Positions 34,325 through 43,509 of a stretch of DNA of 49,529 nucleotides are shown here, in pieces. Position 1 is the first letter of the stretch. Every line of letters starts with the position of its first letter. Both the position numbers and the translations under genes were made by a program. The DNA lies in NCBI GenBank assembly GCA_030692055.1, contig JAUYCY010000153.1:1-49529 (forward strand), given 5' to 3'. A model generated the notes under the pieces. That model was not told the origin of the DNA and searched no databases. It was given only the letters and a program-made list of their open reading frames with translations. The DNA is from Candidatus Omnitrophota bacterium (GTDB taxonomy: Bacteria; Omnitrophota; Koll11; Duberdicusellales; 4484-171).

Positions 34325-34652
34325 AATAACCAAGCTCCAAGATATCCGTCAAATTCTTTGAATTTGACGAGACCTCGTCAATTTGCTATGGGCAAATTGA
34401 CGGGCAATAACCAAACAATGACCAATAACCAGATGATAAATCCCAAATCCAAATACTACCAAATCCCACACAATTTCCAACTCCCAAACTCCAAACGGAT
34501 ATTTTTTGGGATTTTGAGATTGGGATTTATTTGGTAGTATTGGTAATATTGGGATTTTGGATTTAGCACACAGACATTTAGTTTGGTTATTGGGTATTGG
34601 GATTTGTTTGGAGCTTGCCTGTCTGCCGGCAGGCAGGTATCTTGGTTATTTA
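34325..34652. repeat. Giant inverted repeat of AAATCCCAAATCC words (family F9)
   Basis: The left side reads AATAACCAAGCTCCAAGATA and CAAATCCCACACAATTTCC. The right side reads TTTGGGATTTTGAGATTGGG, GGTTATTGGGTATTGGGATT and TATCTTGGTTATT. The whole 353-nt gap could fold on itself. Two smaller hairpins (GTCAAATT with AATTTGAC; CGTCAATTTG with CAAATTGACG) and an F6 palindrome (34618-34637) are nested in it. No gene is present. Confidence 0.8.
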
Positions 34653-34677
34653 ATTTTTTCGCTACATATAAAAATAA

Positions 34678-35334
34678 ATGAAACTATTTATTGATACCGC
34701 AAACTTAGAAGAAATAAAAAAGGCAAATGCTCTTGGCGTATTAGACGGGGTTACTACTAACCCTACTCTTTTAGCGAAAGAAAAACAAGAGCCATTCAAT
34801 CAGCTTAAAAAAATATGCAAGGAAGTTTCTGGCCCGGTGAGCGCGGAAGTTACCAGCCTAGAAACCAAAGAGATGATTAGAGAAGCAAAAGAATTAGCCA
34901 AAATTGCCCCCAACATTGTTATAAAAATTCCTTGCGCAGTAGAAGGTTTAAAAGCAACAAAAGAACTTAGTATGTTAGGAATTAAAACAAACCTTACTCT
35001 TTGTTTTTCATCCTCACAAGCCATACTGGCGGCAAAAGCGGGCGCAACATATATTTCTCCTTTTGTAGGCAGGCTTGATGATATCTCTTGGCAAGGAATG
35101 GATTTAATTAACGATATCAAGATGATATACGGTAACTATAAAATTACTACACAGATAATAGTGGCTTCAATACGACATCCCCTTCATTTTGTGGAAGCAG
35201 CGCGTATAGGGGCTGATATTGCAACTGTACCCTTCTCTGTTATAGGCAAGCTAATGCAGCACCCATTAACAGACATCGGTATAAAAAGATTTATTGAAGA
35301 TTGGAAGAGTTTGGGAAAAGATTTAAAGAAATGA
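34678..35334 (+). CDS. tal: Small transaldolase / fructose-6-phosphate aldolase (TalC type)
   Basis: A class I aldolase of the short transaldolase group, 218 aa. The N-terminal [12 protein letters not shown] and GVTTNPTLL are diagnostic, the Schiff-base lysine is in [14 protein letters not shown] (about 84) and [13 protein letters not shown] (about 125) follows. Whether it acts as transaldolase or fructose-6-phosphate aldolase cannot be told from the sequence. Its last codons overlap the start of lptD (ATGA). Confidence 0.93.
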   Translation: MKLFIDTANLEEIKKANALGVLDGVTTNPTLLAKEKQEPFNQLKKICKEVSGPVSAEVTSLETKEMIREAKELAKIAPNIVIKIPCAVEGLKATKELSMLGIKTNLTLCFSSSQAILAAKAGATYISPFVGRLDDISWQGMDLINDIKMIYGNYKITTQIIVASIRHPLHFVEAARIGADIATVPFSVIGKLMQHPLTDIGIKRFIEDWKSLGKDLKK

Positions 35335-37523
35335 TGCGGGTTTTTTTATTTGCTGTTTTAATTTTACTTTTGACAACCATTCTCGCTTTTTCGCAAGAAA
35401 AAGTAACGCCCGTAGAGATTAATGGCGATGAAATAAGTTACCTTCAGGAACAAGGCAGCGTTGTTGTTAAGCGTAATGTAATTTTGAAATATCAGGATAT
35501 GGTGATTACCAGCGACGAAGCAGAGTATAATGCCAATACCCATATCTCACATATCAAAGGCAACGTAAAAATAGTAAGGCAGGGTACTACCGTTTACGGT
35601 CAAGACATAATCTATGATTTTAACACCCAGAATGCCCAAATAGTAGATATGAGAATGGAATCACCGCCTCTTTACGGTAAAGCAAAAGAGGCTGACAGGC
35701 AAGGGCCTGACAAATATGTTTTAAAGGATAGCTATGTCACTACCTGCAATTTAGAAAAACCGCACTACCGCTTAACTGCCAAACAAATCATTGCTTACCC
35801 TAGAGTTAAAGTCATCGCAAAAAATATGATAATGAAAGTTGGAGAAATACCTGTGTTTTATTTCCCTTATTATTCGCACTCTCTTAAAGATAAATCTTTT
35901 CCTTTGGAGATATATCCGGGAAGTAAAGGCGATTGGGGCCAATATTTTTTGAGCCGCTATCGTTACCATATTAACGATGAACAGAGAGGAAGGATTATTT
36001 TTGATTGGTACGAAGACAGAGGTTTCGGTAAAGGTATTGAGCATAAAATGGAAAGCAAAAAATATGGCCAAGGCCTTCTGAATTATTATCAGCTCGAGGA
36101 TAAACTTTATAAGCCGGAAAACAGAGATAAGCTTTTTAACAAATACCCAGAAAGAAGAACTATAGACCCCAAATATTTAGAAGATGACCGCTATAAAGCG
36201 CAATTTTTTCAAGCCTGGAAACCTATTCAAAATCTATCCATAAAAAGCGAGTTTAATAAATTCTCCGATGAATTTTTTATGAAAGACTTCTTCCAACAGG
36301 AATATGATATCCAGCCTCATCCTTTAAGTTACAACCTTATTGATTATTCTTTCCCCGGTTCTTCCTTGTCACTTTTGACCCAGGCACGCGCAAACAAGTT
36401 TTTTTCTGAAACCCAGTATCTGCCGCAGCTGCGTTATGATTTCTACAACCAGAATTTAGGCCAAAGCGGTATTTATTTACAATCAACAAATACCGCCGGC
36501 TACTTGGAATATAAATACGCGTATTCCGGATTAGATTATGATTCCGGCAGGACGTTTACCCACAATGTGTTCAATTATCCGAAAACACTCGGGTGGCTGT
36601 ATATTAATCCCTATGTCGGCAACTACTCGGCATTTTATTCAAAAAATATTTTTGGTAACGAAGATATTTGGCGGGTTGCTTTTCAATCAGGCATAGATAT
36701 GAGCACAAAACTATATAAAACATACGATATTGATTTAGCGCTGTTAGGAACGAAGATAGAAAAGATGCATCATGTAATTACCCCCCGAATTAATTACGGC
36801 TACCTTCATCCTCCGACAACCCCCAATAGTGACCTTGTTCAGTTTGATGAGATTGATAATTTAACACGCAGCGAAACCGTTACCTTTGCTTTAGACAATA
36901 AATTACAGGCAAGGAATAAAGAGAAAACTTGGGACTTTGTGTATTTCAGCCCTTCTATTGTGTATCAAGTTAATAAAAAAGATAAACTGGGTATTCTTGA
37001 CAGGAAGGGAACCTATCTTAGCGCAATAAAATCAGATTTGGAAATTTATCCCATAGAGGGGATATCGTTTAATAGTGATGCGGAATACGACTGTGCTATT
37101 GATGCTTTTAAATCCGCGAACTTAGATATGACGGTTAGTGATACTAAAAACAAAAAGTACACTGTATCTTTTGGCCAAAGATATGCGCGTATATATGACT
37201 ACAACAGCGATCTCGGGGAGTATAGCTCGCAGAGTACTTTTGATTTAACGTATCAACTTACCTCAAAATTACAATTCAAGAATTATCTGCGCTATGAATT
37301 TAAAGAGGGTTTATTAGAAGAACAGCAGTATGCGTTAAGGATAGACCTACATTGCTGGTGGTTAGATGTTGGAGTAGATATCGATAAACAGCGTAGAGAT
37401 ATTGGAATAGAGCAAAGCCGCGTAACAGACACGACTCTTTGGTTTGCTTTTGTCCTCAAAGAGTTTCCGGATATTAGTATTGGATTTGATCAGACCTATA
37501 GCGGTGCAAAAAGCAGTTACTAA
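35331..37523 (+). CDS. lptD: LPS-assembly protein LptD (OstA family)
   Basis: The outer-membrane protein that inserts LPS into the outer leaflet. It has a signal peptide ([20 protein letters not shown]) and an OstA/LptA-like N-terminal domain (about 35-150, [20 protein letters not shown]). A long C-terminal region (about 200-730) rich in alternating aromatic strands follows, as expected for a beta-barrel. At 730 aa it is within the family range. It indicates a diderm cell with LPS or a similar lipid. ATG at 35331 overlaps the tal stop; ATG at 35334 is equally possible. It leads into the sugar-nucleotide cluster and overlaps ugd. Confidence 0.88.
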   Translation: MMRVFLFAVLILLLTTILAFSQEKVTPVEINGDEISYLQEQGSVVVKRNVILKYQDMVITSDEAEYNANTHISHIKGNVKIVRQGTTVYGQDIIYDFNTQNAQIVDMRMESPPLYGKAKEADRQGPDKYVLKDSYVTTCNLEKPHYRLTAKQIIAYPRVKVIAKNMIMKVGEIPVFYFPYYSHSLKDKSFPLEIYPGSKGDWGQYFLSRYRYHINDEQRGRIIFDWYEDRGFGKGIEHKMESKKYGQGLLNYYQLEDKLYKPENRDKLFNKYPERRTIDPKYLEDDRYKAQFFQAWKPIQNLSIKSEFNKFSDEFFMKDFFQQEYDIQPHPLSYNLIDYSFPGSSLSLLTQARANKFFSETQYLPQLRYDFYNQNLGQSGIYLQSTNTAGYLEYKYAYSGLDYDSGRTFTHNVFNYPKTLGWLYINPYVGNYSAFYSKNIFGNEDIWRVAFQSGIDMSTKLYKTYDIDLALLGTKIEKMHHVITPRINYGYLHPPTTPNSDLVQFDEIDNLTRSETVTFALDNKLQARNKEKTWDFVYFSPSIVYQVNKKDKLGILDRKGTYLSAIKSDLEIYPIEGISFNSDAEYDCAIDAFKSANLDMTVSDTKNKKYTVSFGQRYARIYDYNSDLGEYSSQSTFDLTYQLTSKLQFKNYLRYEFKEGLLEEQQYALRIDLHCWWLDVGVDIDKQRRDIGIEQSRVTDTTLWFAFVLKEFPDISIGFDQTYSGAKSSY

Positions 37524-38877
37524 CAATAGTTATAAGATTTGTGTAGTAGGCGCAGGCCACGTAGGCCTTGTTACGGCTGTGTGCTTTGCTGAATTGGGAT
37601 ATAAGGTTATTTGTATTGATAACGATGAAAATAAGATAAGAGCCCTAAAAAGAAAGATTTTGCCTTTTTACGAGCCGGGCCTAAAACCTCTTGTGGTAAA
37701 AAACCTAAAAGCCGGCAATCTAACTTTTTCTTTTCTTCTTAAAGAGAGCATTCTAAAATCAGAAGTTATTTTTATCGTCGTAGGGACCCCGCCTTTAGCT
37801 GATGGTTCGGCAGACCTTGCTGCAGTAGAAAATATCGCCCGTTTAATTGCCGAAAATCTAAATTCCTATAAATTAATAGTAGAAAAATCTACGGTTCCTG
37901 TCCAGACAGGGCAAAAAGTCAAAGAAACCATATATCGTTATAGAAAACACAATGTGGAATTTGACGTAGCCTCTAACCCGGAGTTTTTACGAGAAGGAAA
38001 GGCAGTATATGATTTTTTTCATCCCGATAGAATTGTTATCGGCGTTGAAAGTAAAAGAGCAGAATTAATTCTTAAAAAGCTATATAGTTCCATCAAAGCG
38101 CCGCTCGTTACGGCTGACATAAATACCTCAGAGCTTATAAAACACGCTTCTAATTCTTTCTTGTCCACAAAAATTTCTTTCATTAATGCCGTGGCAAGAG
38201 TTTGTGACCTTTCCGGCGCGGATATAAAGAAGGTTAGTGAGGCGATGGGCCTGGATAAAAGGATTGGCAAGGATTTCTTAAATGCGGGTATTGGCTATGG
38301 GGGTTTTTGTTTTCCGAAAGATTTAGAGGCATTTATCTACATTTCTAAAAAATTAGGTTATGATTTCGGATTGCTTAGAGAAGTCAAAAAAATTAACGAG
38401 GAACAGCGCGCATATTTTATGGGAAAGATAAAAGAACACCTTTGGGTTATGAAAGGAAAGAAAATAGCTATTTTAGGTTTGTCTTTTAAGCCCGACACTG
38501 ATGATATGAGGTTTGCGCCTTCAGTCGATATCGTAAAATCTTTATTAAAAGAAGGAGCAAACCTTTCGCTTTATGACCCCCAAGCTATCAAGCAAGCAAA
38601 AGAAATATTTTCCGCCGAAGGCGCCGCTCTGGCGCACGCTCAGGGATCCGCCTTAGGCGGAAAGGATAAGAGGATAAAGTTTTCAAAAAGCCCGTATGAG
38701 GCAGCTAAAAATAGCGATTGTATTTGTTTCTTAACCGAATGGAAAGAATTCTATTCTTTAGATCTGAAAAGAATTAAAAAAGTAATGCATTATCCTTTAA
38801 TCGCCGATGGCAGAAATATATTTGATAAGAATAAATTGACCCAACTGGGATTTAAATATATAGGGATAGGAGTTTAG
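37504..38877 (+). CDS. ugd: UDP-glucose 6-dehydrogenase with an internal repeat insertion
   Basis: It oxidises UDP-glucose twice to UDP-glucuronate with NAD. The Rossmann motif is VVGAGHVGLVTA (about 14), the central signature is SNPEFLREG, and the catalytic cysteine is in GIGYGGFCFPKD (about 267). The GTG at 37504 was chosen as start because it lies just before the Rossmann strand and needs only a 20-nt overlap with lptD. At about residues 369-386 the segment SAEGAALAHAQGSALGG is encoded by an F8 repeat (38610-38662) inserted in frame in a loop of the C-terminal domain. The product would feed the UDP-xylose gene at 45886. Confidence 0.92.
   Translation: MQKAVTNNSYKICVVGAGHVGLVTAVCFAELGYKVICIDNDENKIRALKRKILPFYEPGLKPLVVKNLKAGNLTFSFLLKESILKSEVIFIVVGTPPLADGSADLAAVENIARLIAENLNSYKLIVEKSTVPVQTGQKVKETIYRYRKHNVEFDVASNPEFLREGKAVYDFFHPDRIVIGVESKRAELILKKLYSSIKAPLVTADINTSELIKHASNSFLSTKISFINAVARVCDLSGADIKKVSEAMGLDKRIGKDFLNAGIGYGGFCFPKDLEAFIYISKKLGYDFGLLREVKKINEEQRAYFMGKIKEHLWVMKGKKIAILGLSFKPDTDDMRFAPSVDIVKSLLKEGANLSLYDPQAIKQAKEIFSAEGAALAHAQGSALGGKDKRIKFSKSPYEAAKNSDCICFLTEWKEFYSLDLKRIKKVMHYPLIADGRNIFDKNKLTQLGFKYIGIGV
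38610..38662. repeat. F8 hairpin inside ugd
   Basis: Arms TTCCGCC and GATCCGCCTTAGGCGGAA match the intergenic copies at 3883 and 18879. This copy has about 21 extra bases in the loop (53 nt in all) and keeps the ugd frame open. Confidence 0.8.
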
Positions 38878-38917
38878 TTTGTTGGGTTCATTAAGTTTAT
38901 AGAGTTATTTGGCCAAG

Positions 38918-40222
38918 ATGGATAGTTATAAAATTTTAAAAGAAAAAATCGAAAAAAAGCAAGCAAAAATTTGCGTTGTGGGCTTAGGGTATGTGGGGTT
39001 ACCGCTTGCGGTAGCTTTTGCCAGAGAAGGTTATACGGTTTATGGCCTTGATAAGAATATTTCGCGTATAGAAAAATTAAAAAAGGAAGAACAATATATT
39101 GTAGATGTCAAGCCTAACGAAGTTTTATCGTTAATTAAAAAGAAAAAATTCACGCCCTGCGCCGATGCAAAAGTTTTAAACACCGCTGAGGTGGTTATAA
39201 TTTGCGTACCTACGCCACTGCGAAAAGTAAAAATACCGGATATTTCTTACGTAGTTGACGCGGCTAAAACTATTGGAAAATATTTAAAAAGACAGCAGCT
39301 CATTATTTTAGAAAGTACGTCTCCGCCTACTACTACCAGAAAAGTGGTTTTACCTATTTTGGAGAAATCGGGATTAAAATCCGAGAAAGATTTCTTTCTC
39401 TGTTTTTCTCCTGAGAGAGTTAACCCCGCGGATAAAAACTTCCCTGTAACGAAAATTACTAAAATTGTGGGAGGCTTATCAAAAGATTCGACCGTTCTTG
39501 CAAAGGCTTTATATTCGAAAATTATCAAAAAAATATTTGTTGTTTCGGGGCCGGAAGTAGCAGAGACCGTCAAACTCTTAGAGAATACTTTTAGGTTAGT
39601 TAATATTGCCTTAGCAAATGAGTTTGCTATTGTTTGTAATAAATTAGGAATAAGCGTGTGGGAAGTTATTGATGCCGCTAAAACAAAACCATTCGGTTTT
39701 ATGCCTTTTTACCCGGGCCCCGGTTTAGGAGGCGACTGTATTCCCGTAACCCCTTTATTTTTTTCCTGGAAAGCAAAAAAACTAGGCTTTAAAACAAAAA
39801 TGATTGATTTGGCTTCTAATGTAAACCGTTTTATGCCAACTTATGTTATACATAGGCTAGAAGCTTTATTAAAGAAGGATAATACTCCTTTAAATAAAGC
39901 AAAGATTTTAGTTTTGGGCGTAACATATAAAAAAGACGTAAAGGATATTCGCGAGTCACCCGCTTTAGAAATTATTAAATATTTACAAATAAAAGGCGCA
40001 AAAGTTAATTTTTATGACCCTCTAATTCCTTATTTAAAAATTAGTAAAATTGATTTAAAGAGCGTAAAGCTTAATATGGATGATTTAAAGGCTTATGACT
40101 GCGTAGCCATCGTTACTGACCATTCAGGGGTTGATTATGCGGCGATAAAGAAAAATGCTAAACTTATTTTTGATACGCGTAATGTCTATAAAAAGAATAT
40201 GGATAATGTGATAAGATTATGA
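38918..40222 (+). CDS. Nucleotide-sugar dehydrogenase (WbpA/WecC type)
   Basis: A UDP-sugar 6-dehydrogenase, probably on UDP-GlcNAc or UDP-ManNAc; the substrate is not certain. The Rossmann motif is VVGLGYVGLPLA (about 21) and the mid-domain signature is SPERVNPADKN. The catalytic-cysteine region is GPGLGGDCIPVTP, where WbpA/WecC proteins usually read GGHCIPxDP. At 434 aa it is normal. ATG at 38918 was chosen over an in-frame TTG at 38909. It is only distantly related to the preceding ugd. Confidence 0.9.
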   Translation: MDSYKILKEKIEKKQAKICVVGLGYVGLPLAVAFAREGYTVYGLDKNISRIEKLKKEEQYIVDVKPNEVLSLIKKKKFTPCADAKVLNTAEVVIICVPTPLRKVKIPDISYVVDAAKTIGKYLKRQQLIILESTSPPTTTRKVVLPILEKSGLKSEKDFFLCFSPERVNPADKNFPVTKITKIVGGLSKDSTVLAKALYSKIIKKIFVVSGPEVAETVKLLENTFRLVNIALANEFAIVCNKLGISVWEVIDAAKTKPFGFMPFYPGPGLGGDCIPVTPLFFSWKAKKLGFKTKMIDLASNVNRFMPTYVIHRLEALLKKDNTPLNKAKILVLGVTYKKDVKDIRESPALEIIKYLQIKGAKVNFYDPLIPYLKISKIDLKSVKLNMDDLKAYDCVAIVTDHSGVDYAAIKKNAKLIFDTRNVYKKNMDNVIRL

Positions 40223-40668
40223 TTAGCGGTGTTGAGGTAAAAGAGTTAAAAGTTAATTATGATGACAGAGGCCGCCTTATGGAAATATTACGCTCTGACG
40301 ACAAAATTTTTAAGAAATTCGGCCAAGTCTATATTACCACCGCTTTGCCCGGAGTTGTTAAAGCTTGGCATTATCATAAACTACAGGAAGATTATTTCTG
40401 CTGTATTTTTGGAAAAATGCGCCTTGCACTTTATGACGCGAGAAAAAAATCCAAAACGTTTGGCGAAATTATGCAATGGGAACTAAGTTTAGAGAACCCT
40501 AAATTGGTAAAAATTCCTAAACTCGTCTATCACGGTTTTAAATGTATATCAGATGTTGAGGCTGTCGTTATTAATACGCCGACACTATCTTACGACAAAA
40601 AAAATCCTGATGAATACAGGGTGGACCCTTTTGATAAGGATATTAAATATGACTGGGGGAGGCCATGA
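40219..40668 (+). CDS. dTDP-4-dehydrorhamnose 3,5-epimerase-family protein
   Basis: A cupin-fold sugar epimerase, 149 aa against about 180 in RmlC. It keeps the catalytic His in WHYHKLQEDYF (about 53) and the barrel strand FGKMRLALYDAR; the second half has PKLVYHGFKCIS. The short size fits a subgroup of RmlC-like proteins and leaves the exact substrate open. Since rmlA-, rmlB- and rmlD-type genes follow, it most likely serves dTDP-rhamnose synthesis. It overlaps both neighbours by 4 nt. Confidence 0.8.
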   Translation: MISGVEVKELKVNYDDRGRLMEILRSDDKIFKKFGQVYITTALPGVVKAWHYHKLQEDYFCCIFGKMRLALYDARKKSKTFGEIMQWELSLENPKLVKIPKLVYHGFKCISDVEAVVINTPTLSYDKKNPDEYRVDPFDKDIKYDWGRP

Positions 40669-41405
40669 AAGGCGTTATATTAGCTGGTGGACTAGGAACA
40701 CGATTGTATCCGCTTACTAAAGTGACCAATAAACATCTTTTGCCGGTTTTTGATAAACCGATGATTTACTATCCGTTGGCGAGGCTTGTTGAGGCAGGAA
40801 TAAGAGATGTACTAATTGTTACCGGAGGTAACCATGCCGGTGAGTTTTTACGCCTTTTAGGTAATGGAAAAGAGTTCGGTTTAAAAGAAATTCATTACAC
40901 ATATCAGACCGGAGAAGGCGGTATTGCCGATGCGCTGCGGCTTGCCGAGAATTTTGCGGACGGACAAAAAATAGTCGTTACTTTAGGCGACAATATCTTT
41001 GAAGCGTCAATAAAAAAATACGTAGATAATTTCACTAAACAAAAAGAAGGTGCAAAAGTCCTTGTAAAACAAGTTTCTGATCCTCAGCGTTTTGGTGTAG
41101 CTTGCTTTAAGAACGAAAAAATTATTTCTATCGAAGAAAAGCCAAAAAGGCCAAAGTCTAACTATATCGTCACCGGAATATATATGTATGATGAAAAAGT
41201 TTTTGATTTTATACGTAAGCTAAAAAAATCCAAAAGAGGAGAATACGAAATTACCGACATCAACAATATGTATTTAAATAAAGGATTAATGACCTATGAT
41301 GTATTAAAGGGCTTTTGGACAGATTGCGGAGCCTTTGAATCTTTACTAAAATCAAATATTCTTATCGCCAAAAAAAGCGGCCTAAACTTAAAAAAATTAA
41401 CATGA
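40665..41405 (+). CDS. rfbA: Glucose-1-phosphate thymidylyltransferase (short RmlA type)
   Basis: It makes dTDP-glucose from dTTP and glucose-1-phosphate. The N-terminal pyrophosphorylase motif is GVILAGGLGTRLYPLT, with NKHLLPVFDKPMIYYPL following. LGDNIFE (about 107) holds the metal Asp and SIEEKPKRPKS is present. At 246 aa it lacks the C-terminal extension of the 290 aa E. coli enzyme. It overlaps the epimerase upstream and the rmlB homologue downstream by 4 nt each. Confidence 0.92.
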   Translation: MKGVILAGGLGTRLYPLTKVTNKHLLPVFDKPMIYYPLARLVEAGIRDVLIVTGGNHAGEFLRLLGNGKEFGLKEIHYTYQTGEGGIADALRLAENFADGQKIVVTLGDNIFEASIKKYVDNFTKQKEGAKVLVKQVSDPQRFGVACFKNEKIISIEEKPKRPKSNYIVTGIYMYDEKVFDFIRKLKKSKRGEYEITDINNMYLNKGLMTYDVLKGFWTDCGAFESLLKSNILIAKKSGLNLKKLT

Positions 41406-43480
41406 AATTACTAGTCACAGGCGGCTGCGGTTTTATCGGCTCTAACTTTATCCGTTATATTCTCCAGATGTACCCGGAGTATAAAGTTATTAATTTAGAC
41501 GCGCTCAATTATGCGGGAAATTTAGAGAATTTAAGCGATATAGCTAAGAACAAAAATTATAAGTTTATTAAAGGAGATATAAGGAATTTCTCTTTGGTTA
41601 AAAAATTAATAAAAGGTATAGATTATGTAGTAAATTTTGCTGCTCAGACTCACGTGGATAGATCTATCAAGGAGGCAAAAGATTTTATTGAAACAAATAT
41701 AAATGGAGTATTTACTTTGCTTGAAACTGCGAAAGATTCAGATATAAAAAAAATCATACACATTAGTTGTTACGACGAAGAAACAAGAGCATTAACAACG
41801 GAGGGGTTGAAGACATATAAAGAATTAAAAAGGGGTGATTATGTTTTTTCATTGAACCCCAAGACTAAAGAAATTGAGATAAAACCTATTGAAAAAGTTA
41901 TCATTCAGCCCTACAAGGGAGAGATGGTCCGTTTTAAAAACAAGCGAATCGATTTACTCGTAACACCAAATCATAATATGTTTATCATTAATACGAACAA
42001 GAGTCGGATGCTTGTTGAAACAGCCGAAGAATGTTCGAAAAGGTGTTTTTTTTACACTCCGAAGGGTTATTGGGTAGGCAAGGATGAAGAGTGGTTTGGC
42101 ATTGAAGGCCATGGAAAGGTAAGGACAGAAGATTTAATGTACATCTTGGGAATTTTTATAGGCGATGGTTTTATTGCTTATCAAGAAAAAGAAGTGGAAA
42201 CCAAAAGTGGTTTGTCAAGGAAAGAGTTTCTTGAAAAATCAAGAGATAAAGATACTGGGCAATTCAGAAAAATAGAAAAGCATTCGGATTGTAAATCTCT
42301 ATGCCATAGCTATAGGATATTTTTTGATATACCGGTCAATGATAAATGCCGTAAGAAGGTAGAAGAGACTTTGTTTCGTTTAAAAGTAAAATATAACTGT
42401 CATGCAGGCAAGGCAGGCACTCATTTGTATTTTACTTCGCAAGCATTTATGAAATTTTTTGAACAATGCGGCAGAGGAGCACGTAACAAACATATTCCCC
42501 GTTGGGCATTGGATTATTCGCCAAAATATTTAAGACATTTATTGCAAGGTTTAATGGATTCTGATGGCCACAATGATAAAATATACCACACTGTTTCAGA
42601 GAAATTGACCTATGATATCGCAGAGCTTTGTATAAAGGTAGGGCTCCAACCAAGTATACACAAAAAACATAGTAAATCTTTTTTAAACGGCAGAAAAATA
42701 GAAGGCGATTCTCATTACGTTTTTGTTGCCAATACTATTAAAAGTATCAGCCGTCATAAAATTAAAAAATTTAAATATGAAGGAGATATCTGGTGTCTAA
42801 AAGTAAAAGATAATAAGAATTTTTTGGTTGAAAGAAATGGCAGGTTTGATTTTTGTGGAAATACCGATGAGGTCTACGGCAGTATTTTGGAGGGCTCATT
42901 CATAGAGACTGACCCGCTTTTTCCTTCAAGCCCATATTCTGCTTCTAAAGCTGCGGCTGATGTTTTATGTAATGCCTACGCTCTTACATATAGGATACCG
43001 GTGATTATCACAAGAAGCTCAAATAACTTCGGTTCATACCAATATCCCGAAAAGGTAATACCTTTATTCATCACTAATGTTTTAGAAAGAAAAAAAGTCC
43101 CTCTTTATGGCGACGGCCTTAACGTTAGAGATTGGCTTTATGTTTTAGACAATGTCAGGGCAATAGATTTTCTTTTACGCAAAGGCGATGTTGGCCAGAT
43201 TTATAATATTTCTTCTAATAACGAAATTAATAATATAGAATTGACTAGAATTATTTTGAAAAAGTTTGATTTAGATGAAAATTGGATAAAATATGTTAAA
43301 GACCGTCCCGCTCATGATCGCCGCTATTCGCTAGATTCCAGTAGGTTACGTAGCCTCGGCTGGAAACCCATATACGATTTTAGCTCATCCCTGGACGCTA
43401 CCATAGATTGGTATAAAAACAATACAAAGTGGTGGAAAAAGATTAAGCCTTCCGTAAAACATCGGGCCAAAGCCCGATGA
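41402..43480 (+). CDS. rfbB: dTDP-glucose 4,6-dehydratase interrupted by an intein
   Basis: RmlB converts dTDP-glucose to the 4-keto-6-deoxy sugar. The N-extein (residues 1-122) has the Rossmann motif TGGCGFIGSNF and ends KKIIHIS. The C-extein (488-692) begins TDEVYGS and has YSASKAAAD, the catalytic YxxxK, and WLYVLDNVRA. Joined, they give a 327 aa protein of normal size with the uninterrupted catalytic motif ISTDEVYG. The 365 aa insert between S122 and T488 is an intein described separately. Without splicing the enzyme cannot work, since the Thr-Asp-Glu catalytic triplet is split from its strand. Confidence 0.93.
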   Translation: MKLLVTGGCGFIGSNFIRYILQMYPEYKVINLDALNYAGNLENLSDIAKNKNYKFIKGDIRNFSLVKKLIKGIDYVVNFAAQTHVDRSIKEAKDFIETNINGVFTLLETAKDSDIKKIIHISCYDEETRALTTEGLKTYKELKRGDYVFSLNPKTKEIEIKPIEKVIIQPYKGEMVRFKNKRIDLLVTPNHNMFIINTNKSRMLVETAEECSKRCFFYTPKGYWVGKDEEWFGIEGHGKVRTEDLMYILGIFIGDGFIAYQEKEVETKSGLSRKEFLEKSRDKDTGQFRKIEKHSDCKSLCHSYRIFFDIPVNDKCRKKVEETLFRLKVKYNCHAGKAGTHLYFTSQAFMKFFEQCGRGARNKHIPRWALDYSPKYLRHLLQGLMDSDGHNDKIYHTVSEKLTYDIAELCIKVGLQPSIHKKHSKSFLNGRKIEGDSHYVFVANTIKSISRHKIKKFKYEGDIWCLKVKDNKNFLVERNGRFDFCGNTDEVYGSILEGSFIETDPLFPSSPYSASKAAADVLCNAYALTYRIPVIITRSSNNFGSYQYPEKVIPLFITNVLERKKVPLYGDGLNVRDWLYVLDNVRAIDFLLRKGDVGQIYNISSNNEINNIELTRIILKKFDLDENWIKYVKDRPAHDRRYSLDSSRLRSLGWKPIYDFSSSLDATIDWYKNNTKWWKKIKPSVKHRAKAR
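41768..42862 (+). mobile_element. Intein with LAGLIDADG homing endonuclease in RmlB
   Basis: The insert covers residues 123-487. It starts with Cys (CYDEETRALTTEG, block A) and has block B TPNHNMFI (T188, H191). The two LAGLIDADG motifs are LGIFIGDGFI (about 249-258) and LLQGLMDSDG (about 381-390). It ends with KYEGDIWCLKVKDNKNFLV (block F) and RNGRFDFCGN (block G). The terminal Asn487 is followed by Thr as the +1 nucleophile. The usual penultimate His is Gly here, a known but less common variant. Base composition is similar to the host gene. Confidence 0.93.
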
Positions 43481-43509
43481 TATAGCATGGCTAATACTGA
43501 GCGAAGCGA

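Noticed and set aside
37444..37503. Earlier start for ugd
   Set aside because: It would overlap lptD by 80 nt and add residues absent from the family; the GTG at 37504 sits just before the Rossmann strand.
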